Assembly (NCBI RefSeq): GCF_004187715.1
Contig: NZ_QZWF01000017.1
Span: 61,737 to 125,736, forward strand
Length of the DNA stretch: 64,000 nucleotides
Origin: Streptomyces sp. F001
GTDB lineage: Bacteria; Actinomycetota; Actinomycetes; Streptomycetales; Streptomycetaceae
Direction of reading: 5' to 3'
The position numbers and the translations under genes were made by a program. Positions within the stretch are counted from its first letter, which is position 1; each line of letters starts with the position of its first letter. This document shows, one piece after another, positions 43,108-52,370 of this stretch. A model generated the notes under the pieces. It worked only from the letters and a program-made list of their open reading frames with translations. It was not told the DNA's origin and did no database searches.

Positions 43108-45846
43108 ATGAAGCAGCAGGGTGTGCGGCCCGAGGACGCGGAGAGCACCTCTGATGCGTCATCGCGCCCGGACACCGCCGACGCGAACGAGAAGCCGGTG
43201 ACGAAGGCCGATCCACCGAGCGGGAAGGGCGCGGCCCGCGCCGACGAGGCCCCGATCGACGAGGTCGAGGGCGACGAACCGCTGCTCCCCGCGCGCGTGC
43301 ACCGCCCCTCCGACCTGATGCGACTCCTGGTCGGCGTGCTCGCCATCGTTGTGCTGATCGCCATCGCCGCGTTCGCGCACGGCACCACCTCGGGCCTCGA
43401 ACAGGACATCAACAAGGGCACCGGTCAGGCACCCGACCTGCTCATCAAGATCGCGGGACTGGCGTCCAGCATCGCGATCCTCCTGGTTCCGGTCGCGTTC
43501 GCCATCGAACGGCTGATCAAGCGGGACGGACTGCGTATCGCCGACGGCGTGCTCGCGGCAGTCCTCGCACACGGGGTGACGCTCGCCACCGACCTGTGGG
43601 TCGCCCGGGCCGCCCCCGACTCGATCCAGGATGCGCTCACCCAGCCCTCCCCCGGGGACATCAACGCCCTGACCGACCCGGTGCACGGCTATCTCGCCCC
43701 GGTCATCGCATACATGACGGCCGTCGGCATGTCCCGCAGACCGCGCTGGCGGGCCGTGCTGTGGATCGTGCTGCTCCTCGACGCCTTCTCCATGCTCGTC
43801 ACCGGCTACACCACACCGTTCTCGATCATCCTGACGGTGTTGATCGGCTGGACCGTCGCGTACGGCACGCTGTACGCGGTCGGCTCGCCCAACGTCCGGC
43901 CCACCGGTCGGACCCTGATGGCGGGCCTGCGGACGGTCGGCTTCCACCCGGTGAGCGCATCGCGCGAGGAGACCCCGGATGCCGCGGACAACGGCGACCG
44001 CGGCCGGCGCTATTTCGTCACCCTGGAAACCGGGCCACCACTGGACGTCACAGTGGTCGACCGGGAGCAACAGGCACAGGGCTTCTTCTACCGGGTGTGG
44101 CGCAACCTGACGCTGCGCGGTTTCGCCACCCGCCGCAGCCTCCAGTCGCTGCGGCAGGCGCTGGAGCAGGAGGCACTGCTGGCGTACGCGGCCATCGCGG
44201 CGGGCGCCAACGCGCCCAAGCTGATCGCCACCTCCGAACTGGGCCCCGACGCCGTGATGCTCGTCTACGAGCACACCGGCGGCCACACCCTCGACTCGCT
44301 GGCTGAGGAGGAGATCTCCGACGAGCTGCTGCGCAGCACCTGGCACCAGGTGCGGGCGCTGCAGTCCCGGCGCATCGCACACCGCAGGCTCGCGGGTGAC
44401 GCCATCCTGGTGGATCGTTCCGGCACGGTCATCCTCACCGATCTGCGCGGTGGCGAGATCGCGGCCGGGGACCTGCTGCTGCGCATGGACGTCGCACAAC
44501 TGATGACGACGCTCGCCCTGCAGGTCGGCGCCGAGCGGGCAGTGGCCTCCGCCGTCGCGGTGCTCGGCCCCGACGCCGTGGCCGACTGCCTGCCGATGCT
44601 CCAGCCCATCGCGCTCACCCGCTCCACACGCGCGACCCTGCGGCGACTGGCCCGGGAGCGCGCCGAGCGCGAGCGGGAGGCGGTGCTGGAGGCGTCGCGG
44701 CAGTCCAAGCAGGCCCGTGCGGGGGCGGCCGCGGAGGACAGCGCGGTCGTACCGGCAAAGCCCGACAAGAAGGCCGTACGCGCGCAGACCAGGGCAGAGA
44801 AGCGGGCCATGGACGAGGCCGTGGAGGAGGCGCGCGAGGACGATCTGCTCACCCAGATCCGGCACGAGGTGCTGCGGATCAGGCCGCAGGCACCGGTCGA
44901 GCCGGCCCGGCTGGAGCGGGTGCGACCGCGCACGCTGATCAGTTTCATCGCCGGAGCCATCGGTGCGTACTTCCTGCTGACGCAGCTCACGCACATCGAG
45001 TTCGGGCCGCTCGTGGCCAACGCCGAGTGGGGCTGGGTCATCGCGGCCGTGTTGTTCTCGGCACTCAGCTACGTCGCCGCCGCGATGAGCCTGCTGGGGT
45101 TCGTGCCCGAACGGGTGCCGTTCCCACGGACCGTGGCGGCCCAGGTCGCCGGGTCGTTCGTGAAGATCGTGGCGCCGGCCGCGGTGGGCGGTGTCGCGCT
45201 CAACACGCGCTTCCTCCAGCGCGCGGGGGTGCGGCCCGGTCTGGCGGTGGCCAGCGTCGGCGCGTCGCAGCTGTTCGGGCTGGGCTGTCACATCCTCATG
45301 CTGTTGGCCTTCGGTTATCTGACCGGTACCGAGAAGACACCGTCCCTGTCGCCGTCCCGGACGGTCATCGCGGGTCTGCTGACGGTCGCGGTGCTGGTGC
45401 TCGTGGCGACGTCGGTGCCGTTCATGCGGAAATTCGTCGTCACGCGCGTGCGGTCGCTTTTCGCCGGTGTCGTGCCGCGCATGCTGGACGTGCTCCAGCG
45501 GCCGCAGAAGCTGGTCACCGGCATCGGCGGCATGCTGCTGCTCACCGCGTGCTTCGTGATGTGCCTGGACGCGTCGATCCGCGCCTTCGGCGACGAGACC
45601 ACGTCCCTCAGCATCGCCAGCGTCGCCGTGGTCTTCCTCGCCGGCAACGCGCTCGGCTCCGCGGCCCCGACACCCGGCGGTGTGGGCGCCGTCGAGGCGA
45701 CCCTGACCGTCGGTCTGATCGCCGTCGGCCTGCCCAGCGAGGTCGCCGCCCCGGCCGTGCTGCTGTTCCGCCTGCTGACCCTGTGGCTGCCGGTGCTGCC
45801 GGGCTGGCTGGCCTTCAACCACCTGACACGCAAAGGCGCGCTGTAG
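43108..45846 (+). CDS. Kinase-like/flippase-like membrane fusion protein
   Basis: A 912-residue three-part membrane protein. A polar N-terminal tail (about 70 residues) leads to about six transmembrane helices (about 75-265). A cytoplasmic kinase-like region (about 310-590) with RSLQSLRQALEQEALL, VMLVYEHTGGHTL and the catalytic-loop-like HRRLAGDAILVD comes next, followed by a basic coiled linker. The C-terminal eight-helix UPF0104/lysyl-phosphatidylglycerol-synthase-type transmembrane domain (about 620-905, ending LPVLPGWLAFNHL) closes the chain. The last part resembles flippase domains of MprF. A role in lipid or polyprenyl-linked transport controlled by a phosphotransfer domain is an inference. 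ATG 43108 is used rather than an upstream GTG. Confidence 0.8.
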   Translation: MKQQGVRPEDAESTSDASSRPDTADANEKPVTKADPPSGKGAARADEAPIDEVEGDEPLLPARVHRPSDLMRLLVGVLAIVVLIAIAAFAHGTTSGLEQDINKGTGQAPDLLIKIAGLASSIAILLVPVAFAIERLIKRDGLRIADGVLAAVLAHGVTLATDLWVARAAPDSIQDALTQPSPGDINALTDPVHGYLAPVIAYMTAVGMSRRPRWRAVLWIVLLLDAFSMLVTGYTTPFSIILTVLIGWTVAYGTLYAVGSPNVRPTGRTLMAGLRTVGFHPVSASREETPDAADNGDRGRRYFVTLETGPPLDVTVVDREQQAQGFFYRVWRNLTLRGFATRRSLQSLRQALEQEALLAYAAIAAGANAPKLIATSELGPDAVMLVYEHTGGHTLDSLAEEEISDELLRSTWHQVRALQSRRIAHRRLAGDAILVDRSGTVILTDLRGGEIAAGDLLLRMDVAQLMTTLALQVGAERAVASAVAVLGPDAVADCLPMLQPIALTRSTRATLRRLARERAEREREAVLEASRQSKQARAGAAAEDSAVVPAKPDKKAVRAQTRAEKRAMDEAVEEAREDDLLTQIRHEVLRIRPQAPVEPARLERVRPRTLISFIAGAIGAYFLLTQLTHIEFGPLVANAEWGWVIAAVLFSALSYVAAAMSLLGFVPERVPFPRTVAAQVAGSFVKIVAPAAVGGVALNTRFLQRAGVRPGLAVASVGASQLFGLGCHILMLLAFGYLTGTEKTPSLSPSRTVIAGLLTVAVLVLVATSVPFMRKFVVTRVRSLFAGVVPRMLDVLQRPQKLVTGIGGMLLLTACFVMCLDASIRAFGDETTSLSIASVAVVFLAGNALGSAAPTPGGVGAVEATLTVGLIAVGLPSEVAAPAVLLFRLLTLWLPVLPGWLAFNHLTRKGAL

Positions 45847-46053
45847 GTCAGATCGCGGGTCCGCGCGGCAGGACCCTGCACGCGCACGTACGCCACAACG
45901 CCCACTCAGCACGGTCCCCTCATCGCACTGGACGTACCCGCATACGTCCCTCACCGCAACGACGCACCTGAACCACAACGCATCCGCACGCGCGCGTACC
46001 TCGTTCGGCCCACGTCCCGAGCGCCCGGCCCCGCGCGACCGCACGATGGATGC

Positions 46054-47601
46054 ATGCCGAACCTTTCCCGTCTGCGCGCCGCCGCTCTGACTGCCACCGC
46101 CGTGCTGCTGTCCTCGGGGCTGGCGGGATGCAGCGACGACGGCTCCCAGGACGAGGACCTCACCGCCCAGGAGCTGAGCTGGAAGGCCTGCCCGGCGCCC
46201 GCCCAGGCCCAGGGCGGAGGCGAGGCCCCCTCGCCTCTGCCGGACGGCGGCGACTGGCAGTGCGCGACCATGAAGGCGCCCCTCGACTGGGACGACCCAG
46301 AAGGCGACACCATCGACATCGCGCTGATCCGGGCGCAGACCAGCGGCGCGGAGAGCCGGCGCATCGGCTCACTGATCTTCAACTTCGGCGGCCCCGGCGG
46401 CTCGGGCGTCACCACGCTGCCCGCGTTCGGCGCGGACTATGCGACGTTGCGCACCCGCTACGACCTGGTGAGCTTCGACCCGCGCGGGGTCGGCCGCAGC
46501 GCCCCGGTGTGGTGCCAGGACGACCAGCAGCTCGACGTCTACTTCCAGCAGGACGCGACCCCCGACGACGCCACGGAGCGCACCGAATACGTCGACAACG
46601 TCAAGGAGTTCAACGCTGCCTGCGAGAAGAACTCCGAGCGGATACTGCCGCACGTGCGCACCACGGACGCGGCCCGCGACATGGACCTCTTGCGCCAGGT
46701 CCTCGGCGACGACAAGCTGCACTACTTCGGCATCTCCTACGGCACCGAACTCGGCGGCGTCTACGCCCACCTGTTCCCGGAGAACGTGGGCCGGGCCGTC
46801 TTCGACGCGGTCGTCGATCCGACCGAGACCCCCGAACAGGGCTCCCTCGGGCAGGCCGAGGGCTTCCAGCTCGCGCTCGACAACTTCGCCGAGCACTGCG
46901 TGTCACAGGTCGAGGACTGCCCGGTCGGGAACAGCGCCCAGGACGTCAAAGCCCGCATCGCGAAGCTGCTCAAGGACCTGGACAGCAAGCCGATCCCGGG
47001 CATCTTCCCCCGCGAGCTGACCCAGACCGCCGCGACCAGCGGCATCGCCCAGGCGCTGTACTCGCAGGACTTCTGGGAGTACCTCACCGAGGGCCTCGAG
47101 CAGGCGTACGACGGGGACGGCCAGATCCTGCTTCGGCTGTCGGACTCCTTGAACGGGCGCAGCCAGAACGGCGAGTACAGCAATCTCACCGCGGCCAACG
47201 CCGCCATCAACTGCGCCGACGACAAGCCGCGGTACACCACCGAGTACGTGGAACGGAAACTGCCCGAGTTCCGGGCCGCCTCCGCCCTGTTCGGCGACTT
47301 CCTGGCCTGGAGCATGCTCAGCTGCACCGACTGGGCGGTGCAGGGCGCCGCCGACCATCCCGACGTCAGTGCGTCCGGGGCGGCGCCGATCCTCGTCGTG
47401 GGCAACACCGGTGACCCGGCCACTCCCTACGAGGGGGCGCGGAAGATGGTCCAGGCGCTGGGCAACGGCGTCGGCGTGGAGCTGACGTACCGGGGGCAGG
47501 GACACGGTGCGTACGACAGCAAGAACAAATGCGTGCAGGGCGCCGTGAACGCCTATCTGCTGGACGGGAAGGTGCCGGCAGCCGGGACCGTCTGCTCCTG
47601 A
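46054..47601 (+). CDS. Secreted Tap-like tripeptidyl aminopeptidase lipoprotein 1
   Basis: A 515-residue alpha/beta-hydrolase of the streptomycete Tap/SlpD/SlpE peptidase group. The signal peptide ends in lipobox LAGC (Cys26), so the enzyme is membrane-anchored outside the cell. The oxyanion segment FNFGGPGGSG is near residue 110. The catalytic Ser is in FGISYGTELGG near 228, Asp in GNTGDPATP near 454 and His in GQGHGAY near 484. Several Cys pairs fit extracellular disulfides. It removes N-terminal tripeptides in characterised relatives. A paralogue follows in the same orientation. Confidence 0.88.
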   Translation: MPNLSRLRAAALTATAVLLSSGLAGCSDDGSQDEDLTAQELSWKACPAPAQAQGGGEAPSPLPDGGDWQCATMKAPLDWDDPEGDTIDIALIRAQTSGAESRRIGSLIFNFGGPGGSGVTTLPAFGADYATLRTRYDLVSFDPRGVGRSAPVWCQDDQQLDVYFQQDATPDDATERTEYVDNVKEFNAACEKNSERILPHVRTTDAARDMDLLRQVLGDDKLHYFGISYGTELGGVYAHLFPENVGRAVFDAVVDPTETPEQGSLGQAEGFQLALDNFAEHCVSQVEDCPVGNSAQDVKARIAKLLKDLDSKPIPGIFPRELTQTAATSGIAQALYSQDFWEYLTEGLEQAYDGDGQILLRLSDSLNGRSQNGEYSNLTAANAAINCADDKPRYTTEYVERKLPEFRAASALFGDFLAWSMLSCTDWAVQGAADHPDVSASGAAPILVVGNTGDPATPYEGARKMVQALGNGVGVELTYRGQGHGAYDSKNKCVQGAVNAYLLDGKVPAAGTVCS

Positions 47602-47739
47602 ACCTGGCCCCGGATCCCGGGAAAGCCGCAGGTCAAAAGGTTATCCACAGGCCGCGGCGGGCGCGGCGCGGTCGGCCTACCATGGCGGGACTGCCGTTCG
47701 CGACCGAAGTGCGGGCGGCCCTGGAGGGGGGATGTGTTC

Positions 47740-49275
47740 ATGGCACGCTTCGTACGGTGGACGGCTCTGACGGCCGCCGCCGCGCTGCTCGCGGCGGGCT
47801 GCAGCAGCGGCTCGTCCGACGACGGAAAGGGGACGGCCGCCTCACCCACCGGTTCGTCGGGCGAATCCACGTCCGGGCTGCCCTCGTCCCTCACCGCGCA
47901 GGAACTCGACTGGGGCGACTGCAAGGCCACCGCCGACGCCCCTCCGCCGGGCGACGACTGGCAGTGCGCGACGCTCGAAGTGCCCCTGGACTGGTCGAAG
48001 CCGGAGGGCACGACGATCGATCTGGCGCTGATCCGTGCCGAGGCGACCGGTGACGACCGCATCGGCTCCCTCCTGTTCAACTTCGGCGGCCCCGGCGGCT
48101 CGGGCGTATCGACGTTGCCGGCGTACTCCTCCACCGTCTCGGTGCTCCACGAGCGGTACGACCTGGTGAGCTGGGACCCGCGCGGCGTGGGCGGCAGCGA
48201 GGGCATCCGCTGTCGCGGCGACAAGGAGATCCAAGCCGCCGAGGCGGTGGACCCCACCCCGGACACCCCGGCCGAGAAGACGGCGTACTTCCAGGACGCC
48301 GCTGACTTCGGCAAGGGCTGCGAAGAGTCCGCCGGGAAGCTGATGTCGCATGTGTCCACCACCGACACCGCCCGCGACATGGACCTGATGCGGCAAGTCC
48401 TCGGCGACCGGAAGATGCACTACTTCGGTATCTCGTACGGCACCGAACTCGGCGGCGTCTACGCCCACCTGTTCCCGAAGAACGTGGGACGACTGGTCCT
48501 GGACGCGGTCGTCGACCCCAGCGCCGACGCGGTGGGCCACGCCAGGAACCAGACCCTGGGATTCCAGCGCGCGCTCGACGACTACCTCGAGTCGACGGGC
48601 CAGGACCCACAGCAGGGCTCGCAGAAGATCGCCGACTTGCTGGAGCGGATCGACGCGGAGCCGCTGCCGACATCGACCGATCGGAAGCTGACCCAGGCAC
48701 TCGCGCTCACCGGCATCATCCTCCCGCTGTACAGCAAGTCCAGCTGGCCCGCTCTGACCAGCGCCCTGGAGGCGGCCGAGCAGGGCAACGGATCCGAGCT
48801 GCTCGCACTCGCCGACGCCTACAACGAGCGGGACGCGTCGGGCCGCTACACCACGACGACCCACTCACAACGGGTCATATCGTGCTTGGACGACAAGCAG
48901 CGGCCGACGCCCGACGAGGCGGAGGGGCTGCTCGCGGAGTTCGAGAAGATCTCGCCGGTGTTCGGGACGTTCCTGGGCTGGGACACGGCGGGCTGGTGCC
49001 ACGACTGGCCGGTGGCTGGGCAGTTCGACAGCCCGGAGGTGAGCGCGCCGGGTGCGGCGCCGATCCTCGTGGTGGGCAACACCGGCGACCCGGCGACTCC
49101 CTACGAGGGCGCCCGCAGGATGGCGGACGAGCTGGGCAAGGGGGTCGGCGTGGTGCTCACCTGGAAGGGCGAGGGGCACGGTGCCTACGGGAGCGGGAGC
49201 GACTGCGTCGACTCCACGGTGAACGCCTACGTGCTGAACGGAACGGCACCGAAGGACGGCAAGGTCTGCTCATGA
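47740..49275 (+). CDS. Secreted Tap-like tripeptidyl aminopeptidase lipoprotein 2
   Basis: A 511-residue paralogue of the preceding gene. The lipobox is LAAGC (Cys near 22), followed by a Ser/Asp/Gly-rich tether. The triad is Ser in FGISYGTELGG (about 232), Asp in GNTGDPATP (about 449) and His in GEGHGAY (about 480). ATG 47740 is preferred over GTG 47734 because of the GGAGGGGGG ribosome-binding site eight bases away. Tandem arrangement recalls slpD/slpE of S. lividans, two membrane-anchored peptidases. The 138-base gap before it is long enough for a separate promoter. Confidence 0.88.
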   Translation: MARFVRWTALTAAAALLAAGCSSGSSDDGKGTAASPTGSSGESTSGLPSSLTAQELDWGDCKATADAPPPGDDWQCATLEVPLDWSKPEGTTIDLALIRAEATGDDRIGSLLFNFGGPGGSGVSTLPAYSSTVSVLHERYDLVSWDPRGVGGSEGIRCRGDKEIQAAEAVDPTPDTPAEKTAYFQDAADFGKGCEESAGKLMSHVSTTDTARDMDLMRQVLGDRKMHYFGISYGTELGGVYAHLFPKNVGRLVLDAVVDPSADAVGHARNQTLGFQRALDDYLESTGQDPQQGSQKIADLLERIDAEPLPTSTDRKLTQALALTGIILPLYSKSSWPALTSALEAAEQGNGSELLALADAYNERDASGRYTTTTHSQRVISCLDDKQRPTPDEAEGLLAEFEKISPVFGTFLGWDTAGWCHDWPVAGQFDSPEVSAPGAAPILVVGNTGDPATPYEGARRMADELGKGVGVVLTWKGEGHGAYGSGSDCVDSTVNAYVLNGTAPKDGKVCS

Positions 49276-49279
49276 CGTC

Positions 49280-49320
49280 GGCGGGGGCTCCGGGCACCCG
49301 TGGTGCGCGAAGCCCCCGCC
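49280..49320. terminator. Convergent terminator, peptidase 2 / moeZ
   Basis: GGCGGGGGCT (49280-49289) pairs with AGCCCCCGCC (49311-49320), between convergent genes. Confidence 0.75.
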
Positions 49321-49340
49321 GGACGGGAAGCAGGGCCGGG

Positions 49341-50519
49341 TCAGTAGACCGGCTTGTGCGGCTCGATCTGGTTGACCCAGCCGATGACGCCGCCGCCGAC
49401 GTGGACGGCGTCGGAGAAGCCCGCGGACTTCAGGACCGCGAGGACTTCCGCACTGCGGACACCCGTCTTGCAATGCAGGACGATCTTCTTGTCCTGCGGG
49501 AGGCTCTCCAGGGCGGTGCCCATGAGGAACTCGTTCTTCGGGATGAGCCTGGCGCCCGGGATCGAGACGATCTCGTACTCGTTGATCTCACGGACGTCGA
49601 TGATGTCGATGTTCTCGCCGTCGTCGATCCACTCCTTGAGCTGCTTGGGAGTGATCGTCGAGTCGGCGGCCGCCGCCTGGGCCTCCTCGGAAACGACGCC
49701 GCAGAAGGCCTCGTAGTCGATGAGCTCGGTGACGGTCGGGTTCTCGCCGCAGACCGCGCAGTTCGGGTCCTTGCGGACCTTGACCTGGCGGTACTGCATC
49801 TCCAGGGCGTCGTAGATCATCAGGCGGCCGACCAGCGGCTCACCCGTGCCGGTGAGGACCTTGATGGCCTCGGTGACCTGGATGGAACCGATCGACGCGC
49901 ACAGCACGCCCAGGACGCCGCCCTCGGCGCAGGAGGGAACCATGCCGGGGGGCGGGGGCTCCGGGTAGAGGCAGCGGTAGCAGGGGCCGTGCTCGGACCA
50001 GAACACCGAGGCCTGGCCGTCGAAGCGGTAGATCGAACCCCACACGTACGGCTTGTTCAGCAGCACGCACGCGTCATTGACGAGGTAGCGGGTCGCGAAG
50101 TTGTCGGTGCCGTCGACGATCAGGTCGTACTGGCTGAAGATGTCCATCACGTTGTCGGCCTCGAGCCGCTCCTCGTGAAGGATCACGTTCACGTACGGGT
50201 TGATGCCGAGCACGCTGTCGCGGGCCGACTCCGCCTTGGAGCGGCCGATGTCCGCCTGGCTGTGGATGATCTGGCGCTGCAGGTTCGACTCGTCGACCTC
50301 GTCGAACTCCACGATGCCGAGGGTGCCGACGCCCGCCGCGGCCAGGTACATGAGGGCCGGCGAGCCCAGGCCGCCGGCGCCCACACACAGCACCTTGGCG
50401 TTCTTCAGCCGCTTCTGCCCGTCCATCCCGACGTCGGGGATGATCAGGTGGCGGGAGTACCTGCGAACCTCGTCTACGGTGAGCTCGGAAGCCGGCTCGA
50501 CCAGGGGTGGCAGCGACAC
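49341..50519 (-). CDS. moeZ: MoeZ: adenylyltransferase/rhodanese sulfur-carrier activator
   Basis: A 392-residue fusion of a MoeB/ThiF E1-like domain (residues 1-270) and a rhodanese domain (290-390). ATP-binding GAGGLGSPAL is near residue 48, DGTDNFATRYLVND near 136, the zinc pairs CYRC and CAVC near 188 and 260, and the rhodanese Cys in VLHCKTGVRS near 355. It adenylates and sulfurates the C-terminal Gly-Gly of small sulfur carriers such as MoaD, CysO or ThiS, serving molybdopterin, cysteine or siderophore pathways. GTG start. A consensus sigma-R promoter lies upstream, and the S. coelicolor orthologue (moeB, SCO5178) is a known sigma-R target as I recall. Confidence 0.95.
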   Translation of the reverse strand: MSLPPLVEPASELTVDEVRRYSRHLIIPDVGMDGQKRLKNAKVLCVGAGGLGSPALMYLAAAGVGTLGIVEFDEVDESNLQRQIIHSQADIGRSKAESARDSVLGINPYVNVILHEERLEADNVMDIFSQYDLIVDGTDNFATRYLVNDACVLLNKPYVWGSIYRFDGQASVFWSEHGPCYRCLYPEPPPPGMVPSCAEGGVLGVLCASIGSIQVTEAIKVLTGTGEPLVGRLMIYDALEMQYRQVKVRKDPNCAVCGENPTVTELIDYEAFCGVVSEEAQAAAADSTITPKQLKEWIDDGENIDIIDVREINEYEIVSIPGARLIPKNEFLMGTALESLPQDKKIVLHCKTGVRSAEVLAVLKSAGFSDAVHVGGGVIGWVNQIEPHKPVY

Positions 50520-50563
50520 GGGGACTCCGTTGGTCGGTCAATCACTACAATTGTTCTCCCCGT

Positions 50564-50590
50564 AACACTGCCACGGCCTTTTTCATTCCG
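50564..50590 (-). promoter_or_regulatory. Sigma-R-type promoter of moeZ
   Basis: Minus strand: GGAAT (50589-50585), 18 bases, GTT (50566-50564), an exact consensus match about 45 bases before the moeZ start. It overlaps the stop codon of the spherulin-4 gene, so moeZ can be induced independently of the polysaccharide genes. Confidence 0.85.
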
Positions 50591-51328
50591 AGACACCCGT
50601 TCCGATCCGCGAGACGATTTCGTCCCAGTAGCCGGGCATGCCCTCCCAGGGGTCCATGCGGCCGCCGCGGTCCGTGCGGTCGGTGAAGTAGATCGTCGCG
50701 GCGCCCTGCCAGCGTGCGATGCGCAGCGCCTCGTCGAGGTGGCCGCGGGGTACTCCATGCACGAAGTGGCAGAACCGCTCGGGCGGATAGTCGGCGGTCC
50801 ACTCAGCCGCCTGCGACCAGCGGTAGCCGCTCCAGGGACCCGAGAACGTGACGAGCTGGTCGGCGTTCTCGGCGTAGCCGGGATACGGGTGGGTGCCGTG
50901 GCCGAGGACGATGTGTGCATCGTCACGCAGCGCGCGCAGGGTGGTGACCGTGCGGCGGATCTCGGGGAGGCCGACGCGTTCGGCCGGGCAGCGGCCCAGG
51001 AGGAAGCCGTCGACCTGGTACCAGTCCAGATACCGGCGGGCGTCCGAGATCGCCTCGGCGAAGCCGCGGGCGCCGTACATCGTGTCGAGGTGACCCAGCA
51101 CGCGGACCCCCGCATTGCGGAGGCGGCCGGCCGCCTCCAGGCAGTGGGGGTCGGGACGGGCGCCGGGGCCGTCGGCGACGTTGAGGACGACCCAGTGCAA
51201 GGGCCGGGGCGCGTGAGTTCGCCCCACTCGGTGGGGGCGAGAAGGGGGTGCGCATAGCCGGGGATGCCTAAGCCGGTGCGGACATCAGTGCCCGCCGTGG
51301 CCGCTTTGGTACTGGTCAGATACGGCAT
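50583..51328 (-). pseudogene. Spherulin-4/GH114-like protein, frameshifted as sequenced
   Basis: A protein of the spherulation-specific family 4, a TIM-barrel group related to endo-alpha-1,4-polygalactosaminidases. The C-terminal 214 residues are in one frame: HWVVLNVADGPGARPD, GVRVLGHLDTMYG, DGFLLGRCP, VLGHGTHPYPGY. The N-terminal part (MPYLTSTK to GIPGYAHPLLAPTEW) is in another. The two join if one base is added in the G/C run 51201-51209. There is no signal peptide, so it may act inside the cell or at the membrane. It is the last gene of the Pel-like set and its start overlaps the epimerase stop. Confidence 0.8.
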
Positions 51329-52326
51329 GCCGCCTCCATCCAGATGTCGGCGAGGGACTCCTCGAGGTTGATCCGGGGGCGCCACCCGAGCCGGTCGCGG
51401 GCGGTGCGTACGTCGGCCTGCTGCCAGCTGCCGCAGCCGTCCGGATAGGGGTACGCGACGGGGGCCGAGTGAGCCGTGTGGTCGGAGTCGCTGCGGTGGC
51501 CCAGGGGTTCGTGGCGGGGGTGGCCGAGCGGTTCTCTGGGGTGGCCGATGGACGGCCTCAGCGGGCCGGGTGGGCCGTCGAGTTCGTGCAGGGCGCCGCC
51601 GTAGCCGGCCACCCGGGCGAGGATCGCGGCGGCGTCGCGCAGCCGGACCGCGCGGCCGGAGCCGATGTTGATGACGCCCTGCGCGGCGGAGAGGGAGGCC
51701 GCGTGGACGGCGCGAGCCACATCGCGGACGTCGACGAAGTCGCGCTGGGCGCCGAGGCCGCCGAGCTTGAGCTCGCCGTCGCCGGTCTGCATGGCGCGCC
51801 GCATGGCCTCGGCGAGGCGGCCGAGCGGGGAACCGGCGGGAGTACCGGGGCCTGTCGGGGAGAACACGCGGAGGACGACCGCGTCCAGGCCGGAGCCGAG
51901 GACCAGCTCGGTGGCGGCGAGTTTGCTGACTCCGTAGGGTCCACCGGGCCGCGGTACCGCATCCTCCGCCGTGGAGGAACCGTGCTGGCTGGGCCCGTAC
52001 TCGGCTGCGCAGCCGATCTGGACGAGGCGGGCGCCACAGCCGCTGCGGCGCAGGGCCTCGCAGACGGTGGCGACGGCGACGGTGTTGTGGCGGGTGAGTT
52101 CGCGGGCACCGCCTCTGGTCGCGCCGGCGCAGTTGACGACGACGCCGGGGTGGACGGCGTCGAGGAAGCGGGTGAGTGCGCCGGGGCTGCCGGACGCGAG
52201 GTCGAATCGGACGTCGGCGTCGTCGCCGCGACCGAGTGCGGTGAGTTGGACGGCCGGGTCGGCGAGCAGACGGTCGGCGACGAAGCGGCCCAGGTAGCCA
52301 TTGGCTCCGATCAGCAGAACTCTCAT
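51316..52326 (-). CDS. NAD-dependent sugar epimerase/dehydratase
   Basis: A 336-residue extended SDR. The N-terminal NAD motif is GANGYLG (residues 8-14), with CAGATRGG near 67. The catalytic Tyr-Lys pair in YGVSKLA is near 132-138, a Ser/Thr-containing EYGPSQ region near 113, and a C-terminal substrate domain ends LGWRPRINLEESLADIW as in nucleotide-sugar epimerases. Within this cluster it is placed to supply an activated amino sugar, comparable to PelX, but substrate specificity cannot be read from sequence. The ATG overlaps the stop of a 15-codon mini-ORF. Confidence 0.85.
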   Translation of the reverse strand: MRVLLIGANGYLGRFVADRLLADPAVQLTALGRGDDADVRFDLASGSPGALTRFLDAVHPGVVVNCAGATRGGARELTRHNTVAVATVCEALRRSGCGARLVQIGCAAEYGPSQHGSSTAEDAVPRPGGPYGVSKLAATELVLGSGLDAVVLRVFSPTGPGTPAGSPLGRLAEAMRRAMQTGDGELKLGGLGAQRDFVDVRDVARAVHAASLSAAQGVINIGSGRAVRLRDAAAILARVAGYGGALHELDGPPGPLRPSIGHPREPLGHPRHEPLGHRSDSDHTAHSAPVAYPYPDGCGSWQQADVRTARDRLGWRPRINLEESLADIWMEAACRI

Positions 52327-52370
52327 CGGACGGCTCCCGGGGCCAGGTTGGCGGATCGGGAGGTACTCAT
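52323..52370 (-). CDS. 15-codon leader ORF coupled to the epimerase
   Basis: ATG 52370 has AGGAGA eight bases upstream and reads MSTSRSANLAPGAVR, then TGA overlapping the epimerase ATG (ATGA). The epimerase itself lacks a good ribosome-binding site, so ribosomes probably reach it by termination-reinitiation from this mini-ORF. Too short to infer a product function. Confidence 0.5.
   Translation of the reverse strand: MSTSRSANLAPGAVR

Noticed and set aside
32245..47649. Single DnaA-box-like sequences (TTGTCCACA at 32245-32253, TTATCCACA at 47641-47649; also TGTGGACAA at 25419-25427)
   Set aside because: They are isolated single boxes kilobases apart with no cluster, AT-rich unwinding region or dnaA/dnaN genes, so there is no origin here.
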